NCBI GenBank assembly: GCA_049315325.1 | Contig: JBMOKJ010000002.1 | Location: forward strand, 62,001-126,000 | Source of the DNA: CAXXIC01 sp049315325 | GTDB lineage: Bacteria; Bacteroidota; Bacteroidia; Bacteroidales; UBA7332 | Direction: 5' to 3' | DNA length: 64,000 nt | In this document: positions 60,679-64,000 of the stretch, piece after piece | Layout of the letters: every line of letters starts with the position of its first letter | Numbering within the stretch: position 1 is the stretch's first letter | The notes under the pieces: model-generated | The model's input: the letters and a program-made list of their open reading frames with translations, nothing else | Databases searched by the model: none | Told to the model about the DNA's origin: nothing | Translations under genes and position numbers: made by a program

Positions 60679-60716
60679 ATTCTGAATTGTCGCTGACATT
60701 TCAGAATTTTTTTTTT
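60679..60716 (+). terminator. Terminator/attenuator between peptide and modifying genes
   Basis: An 8-bp stem (60679-60686 with 60700-60707, 13-base loop) followed by ten T in a row. It lies 22 bases after the peptide stop and 34 bases before the kinase-like gene. Partial readthrough would give more peptide than enzyme. Confidence 0.65.
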
Positions 60717-60723
60717 ATGTTTG
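60716..60723 (+). promoter_or_regulatory. Possible -7 box for the kinase-like gene
   Basis: TATGTTTG matches TAnnTTTG, directly after the terminator T-run and 26 bases before the ATG at 60750. Because the region is T-rich, a chance match is possible. Confidence 0.3.
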
Positions 60724-60749
60724 GATAGCAATACGCCAATAACGTTATT

Positions 60750-61925
60750 ATGACTCTTCAATCCGCTGCAAATCCTCAAATCTTACAATACAAAGCAAAT
60801 CAATTTCTTGCTTGCGTCGTTGTCAACCGATTTTTGCTTTGGATTGAAACTTCACGACGTTTCGTGTTAATTGAACAGCCCGTTTTCGAAGTGTTTGAGG
60901 AGTTGTCCAAAGGTTCCTCTTTGTTGGAAATAGCAATCCTATTTGAGTCTCGTTATCAACTGCCAATCGACGAATGTGTACCCTTCGTAGCGGATGTAGC
61001 TACACGAATTGATGCATTGCTTTCCGAAACTCCTCCACAAATCTCTTCAATTCTGAAATTAGATAGCACCTTATTGCCTGCTTGTACCTACATTTCGTGT
61101 TATAAATTTGAAAAAAAAATTCTGAAGTTGAATTGTCATAATGAACGGTTGCGACATTTGTTTCATCCTCTCTTTTCCCATCTCGAGATACCCGATAATT
61201 CGCAGCCTGATTTGACATTGTCGCTTTTTGAATGGAATGACACTCTTTGTCTGCAGTCGAGCAATACTTTGGTGACATATTGGAAACGCGACGATATACC
61301 TCACTTCAAAGGAGAGGTATTGGGGCAGATTATAAATCTGATTTATGGCAAAACAGATGCAGATTGGATGATGACTACACATGCTTCAGGACTTACTGAT
61401 GGCAATACAGCAATTCTCTTTTCGGCCGAAGCCGGTGCTGGCAAAAGCACTATAGCTGCTCTGTTGCAAGCACGAGGATTTGAGTTGCTTTCCGACGATT
61501 TTATTGCGGTAGATTTAGATTCAAATGCATATAGGTTTTATATGGCCATGTCGGTAAAATCGGGAGCAGTGTCTACCTTGGTCGAAAGCTACCCAGAATT
61601 GACGAATGTTGCGCCACAACTTGCTGCAAATGGAAAGGAAGTCAGCTTTTTACCTCCCAATAAACCTTCTTCGGCTAATTCATCATACCCAATTAGAGCT
61701 GTTGTTTTAGTAGTGTACAACGAGAATATAGAATGCAATTTTAGCCAAATTTCTGCAGTTGAGGCAGTTCAGCGTTTTTTACCGGAAGTGTATGTTACAC
61801 CTAACGAAGTGGCAGTAATGCGATTTATGTATTTTGTGCAATCTACCCGATTTTATACTCTTCAATACTCGAATAACGATACGGCGATTAGCCAAATAGA
61901 AAATCTTTTCAAAGATGAAAAATAG
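60750..61925 (+). CDS. PqqD-like/HPr kinase-like fusion, candidate peptide kinase
   Basis: A 391-aa protein. The N-terminal about 90 residues (RFVLIEQPVFEVFEELSKGS, then a helical tail) resemble a PqqD-like winged helix, the recognition element that binds leader peptides in RiPP pathways. The C-terminal half has an HPr-kinase-type P-loop, SAEAGAGKST (225-234), and LLSDDFIAVD (246-255), the acidic pair that follows it in HPr kinases and in peptide kinases of lasso clusters. It probably phosphorylates a Ser or Thr in a substrate peptide. The middle (about 100-215) is not recognised. The last 11 bases overlap the next gene. Confidence 0.78.
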   Translation: MTLQSAANPQILQYKANQFLACVVVNRFLLWIETSRRFVLIEQPVFEVFEELSKGSSLLEIAILFESRYQLPIDECVPFVADVATRIDALLSETPPQISSILKLDSTLLPACTYISCYKFEKKILKLNCHNERLRHLFHPLFSHLEIPDNSQPDLTLSLFEWNDTLCLQSSNTLVTYWKRDDIPHFKGEVLGQIINLIYGKTDADWMMTTHASGLTDGNTAILFSAEAGAGKSTIAALLQARGFELLSDDFIAVDLDSNAYRFYMAMSVKSGAVSTLVESYPELTNVAPQLAANGKEVSFLPPNKPSSANSSYPIRAVVLVVYNENIECNFSQISAVEAVQRFLPEVYVTPNEVAVMRFMYFVQSTRFYTLQYSNNDTAISQIENLFKDEK

Positions 61926-62928
61926 CGAAGCTTACTATTTTATCGGACACCTTTTTGCTCTAAATATTGAGGAAAGTAGGAGAGAAGAGGTTTTACGTCA
62001 AATTGAAACAAATACGATAGACTGGGATAAAGTCGTTAAGCTTGCCAGTGATCAATTGGTTTTGCCTTTACTTTACGTGAAATTTACAGATGCGGATTTG
62101 TTGGATTATCTACCTGATGGGCTTGCTCAGCATCTTGAGATGGTGTATGATTTAAATCTAAAAAGAAATCAGCAGTTGCTGGTGCAAGCGGACGAAATAG
62201 CACGTTGTCTGAGAGATGTTGGTATTAAACCAATCTTTATCAAAGGAATGGCCAATCTGCTTAGTGGGCTCTATTCAGACCTCGGAGAGCGAATGATGCT
62301 CGACATCGATTTTCTTGTTCACGCAGACGAAATTCCTCAGGCTGCTGAAGCACTCAAGTCTTTCGGTTATAACAAATACGCTGGTGAAATGTATTGGGAT
62401 AAAAGCACCAAACACTTCCCCCGATTGACTAATTCAAGTCGAATTTCAGACATCGAAATGCACTTCAATCCAGCATCAGAAAAAGCCTGTGCTGGTTTTG
62501 GCTATTCGGATATTCTCAGAAATGGAATTGAGCACGATTTGTTTATTCTTCCTTCAGATTTGGATGGTTTGAGAATAAATTTCCTTCACGCCATGTACGA
62601 CAATAAGGGATTCACTCATCAAAAGTGTTCCCTTAGGGATATGTATGATGTTTTTTGCTATTCCACACGGGTTAAGTTGTCTAGTTTTAATCCTACTACT
62701 GAGCAATTGAAGGTTGCAGATGCGTATTTTAATGTCGTGAAAAAAGCGTTGGGGTTAGGTGATGATTTTTTTCTATCCAATCGATTATCTTCAAAAAGGT
62801 TTATATCTCAACATAAGCGTCGTTTAGATAGTAGACTAAACCAAAAAATAGCGAGAATCCTGAACAAGTTAATCGTTTTCGCAGCAAAAGTTCGAGCATT
62901 TTTATCTAAATATTTTTACTTGCTATAA
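61915..62928 (+). CDS. NTP_transf_5-type nucleotidyltransferase
   Basis: A 337-aa protein of the uncharacterised nucleotidyltransferase family (pol beta fold). The signature is intact: PIFIKGMANLLSGLYSDLGE, followed by RMMLDIDFLV with D130-x-D132 as the metal-binding pair, and the later DIEMHF acid. It starts inside the last codons of the kinase-like gene (11-base overlap), so the two are translated together. In some lasso peptide clusters an HPr-kinase-like and a nucleotidyltransferase-like gene occur as a pair, with the kinase shown to phosphorylate the peptide; the nucleotidyltransferase's reaction is not settled. Substrate here unknown. Confidence 0.85.
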   Translation: MKNSEAYYFIGHLFALNIEESRREEVLRQIETNTIDWDKVVKLASDQLVLPLLYVKFTDADLLDYLPDGLAQHLEMVYDLNLKRNQQLLVQADEIARCLRDVGIKPIFIKGMANLLSGLYSDLGERMMLDIDFLVHADEIPQAAEALKSFGYNKYAGEMYWDKSTKHFPRLTNSSRISDIEMHFNPASEKACAGFGYSDILRNGIEHDLFILPSDLDGLRINFLHAMYDNKGFTHQKCSLRDMYDVFCYSTRVKLSSFNPTTEQLKVADAYFNVVKKALGLGDDFFLSNRLSSKRFISQHKRRLDSRLNQKIARILNKLIVFAAKVRAFLSKYFYLL

Positions 62929-63003
62929 TGGCTAATTGTCTATTGTCAAGAAAACTAAATGTTATTTTGATGTAAATTTTGACTTGTTATTTCTTGAATC
63001 TTT

Positions 63004-63011
63004 TATCTTTG
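63004..63011 (+). promoter_or_regulatory. -7 promoter box for the secreted repeat protein
   Basis: TATCTTTG followed by CAC is a perfect TAnnTTTG match; TTTG at 62978-62981 is a possible -33 element with a slightly long 22-base spacer. The leader is about 55 bases. Confidence 0.55.
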
Positions 63012-63067
63012 CACTTTGATAATTAAGATTAATTTTAAACAACACACACTAAACACCTTTGACCACT

Positions 63068-64000
63068 ATGAATAAGATTCACTTTTTTTTGAAAACACTA
63101 TTCATAATAATTGCCGTTTTCTCTACTCTAAACGGTTTTTCTCAAACGACTTTTTCGTGGAGAAACGACCAAAATCCACCAAACAACGCATCATGGACTA
63201 ACACATCTCCTTATTATTTCTGGAATGGTACTGCTGGAGCGGTCCCTGGTGGTTCAGAAATACTTTTTTTCGATGGATCAAGTGGAACTACGATGACAAA
63301 TAATCTATCATCGACCAATCGTTTTAAAATTATTTTTGGTAGTACAGCTACACCTTCAGCACGTACGATTAATGGGTCAACATCAAACACATTTTATGAT
63401 TATGGTGGGGTATGGCCAAGAATTGAAAATGATGCTACAGGTATCACGCATACTTTGAACTTCCCAATGGCAGCAAGTACAACTAGCGGTATTAACTTTG
63501 AATTAGTGCCAATGGCTGGTCCATTGGTTTTTGGCACTTCTGCTACAATTAATAATAATGGTAGAACAATACAAATCTACGGTAATAATTCGTCTGTCGA
63601 TGGCATAAATCGATTTGTTCGATTATCTGGAGTTGTATCTGGTAGTGGTGGATTAAATGTTTCTCAGTTTGGCGTTTTAAAACTTAATGCCACTCATACT
63701 TATAGTGGGTCTACTGCAATAGATAAAGGCGAATTGTGGATTGAATCTTCAGGCTCTATAACCAATAGTTCAGGGATTTATGTTGGAAATGGAGGACAGT
63801 TAACAAATGTAGCAAAGTTGTGGTTATCTAATGCGACTGGTGGAACTACATTTTCCAGTAATTTAACTATCAATAGTGGCAATGCTGAAACACGTTTTGT
63901 TGGTGGGCTAAATACGTCAGGAACTAACACGTTCTCAGGAACAATTACCAACAATAGTGGGAATCTAAATTTAAGTGCTCTTAATGCTGGTGGTATTGTT
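63068..64000 (+). CDS. Secreted autotransporter-associated repeat protein (3' end missing)
   Basis: The frame is open from ATG 63068 to the window end (311 codons, no stop). The product starts with a signal peptide (KIHFFLKTLFIIIAVFSTLN, then GFSQ). It continues TFSWRNDQNPPNNASWTNTS, a typical opening for such proteins, then a Gly/Asn/Ser/Thr-rich beta-helix sequence with LKLNATHTYSGSTAIDKGEL, the pattern of autotransporter-associated beta-strand (PATR) repeats. In Bacteroidota, such proteins usually end with a T9SS sorting domain; that part is outside the window. It has its own promoter 60 bases upstream and is not clearly tied to the peptide cassette. Confidence 0.8.
   Translation, partial: MNKIHFFLKTLFIIIAVFSTLNGFSQTTFSWRNDQNPPNNASWTNTSPYYFWNGTAGAVPGGSEILFFDGSSGTTMTNNLSSTNRFKIIFGSTATPSARTINGSTSNTFYDYGGVWPRIENDATGITHTLNFPMAASTTSGINFELVPMAGPLVFGTSATINNNGRTIQIYGNNSSVDGINRFVRLSGVVSGSGGLNVSQFGVLKLNATHTYSGSTAIDKGELWIESSGSITNSSGIYVGNGGQLTNVAKLWLSNATGGTTFSSNLTINSGNAETRFVGGLNTSGTNTFSGTITNNSGNLNLSALNAGGIV

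Noticed and set aside
60436..62928. Lasso peptide cluster
   Set aside because: The kinase/nucleotidyltransferase pair recalls lasso clusters, but no asparagine-synthetase-like cyclase, transglutaminase-like protease or transporter is present up to the window end, and the peptide lacks a recognisable lasso core.

Overview
The window is chromosomal DNA from a member of the Bacteroidota, most likely an anaerobic or fermentative Bacteroidales (Paludibacter/Dysgonomonas-like; inferred, no rRNA present). The signs are: promoters with a TAnnTTTG -7 box, type IX secretion (T9SS) C-terminal sorting domains, a TonB-dependent receptor with a CarboxypepD_reg N-terminus, a lamin-tail/OadG fusion, and a complete Na+-pumping methylmalonyl-CoA decarboxylase operon, which points to succinate-to-propionate metabolism. 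No rRNA, tRNA, CRISPR array, prophage or insertion sequence was recognised.

Layout. 1-4077: end of a membrane LysM protein, mscL, mscS, a lipoprotein and a conserved protein of unknown function. 4535-8948: an aminotransferase, an AT-rich membrane protein, a WbuC-like cupin and an Old Yellow Enzyme. 9281-14010: mce-mmdA-(LTD-OadG)-BCCP-mmdB. 14080-16067 (minus): an MNT nucleotidyltransferase with the remnant of its HEPN partner, an SPFH protein and a VOC protein. 16186-20637: a secreted BNR-type T9SS cargo, an acyl-CoA dehydrogenase and a small YgaP-like protein. 20869-27009: a divergent phosphate regulon, pstC-pstA-pstB-phoU on minus and an OprO/P-like porin plus pstS on plus. 27162-30993: DedA, a previously hidden 33-aa membrane ORF, a GT4 glycosyltransferase, a MORN-type protein, a small CarboxypepD_reg protein and an EEP-family phosphoesterase. 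31464-41629: a TonB receptor followed by three T9SS cargo proteins that share one repeated module. 41792-44872: ppk1 and ppx/gppA (polyphosphate). 44939-49730 (minus): GH1 beta-glucosidase, queG, rsgA, frr, pyrH. 50158-51585: an ECF-like sigma factor with a small membrane protein and an LTxxQ-like periplasmic protein. 51668-60117 (minus): a REC-HisKA hybrid and a 2447-aa soluble histidine kinase with 17 PAS-type modules. 60436-62928: a candidate peptide-modification (RiPP-like) cassette. 63068-end: the start of a secreted autotransporter-associated-repeat protein.

The most interesting locus is 60436-62928. A 73-aa peptide with a twin-arginine-like leader and a Pro/Gly-rich tail is followed by a terminator, then by a PqqD-like/HPr-kinase-like fusion translationally coupled to an NTP_transf_5-type nucleotidyltransferase. 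A kinase plus nucleotidyltransferase pair of this kind is known from lasso peptide clusters with phosphorylated products, but here no lasso cyclase, protease or transporter is visible. Other points of interest are the PstS-like segment inside PstC, the HEPN remnant overlapping MNT, the 17-PAS kinase, the five copies of a YNMP module across three T9SS proteins, and several families of palindromic intergenic repeats, one of which sits immediately before two start codons.

All calls come from reading the sequence and remembered family features; no database search was run.
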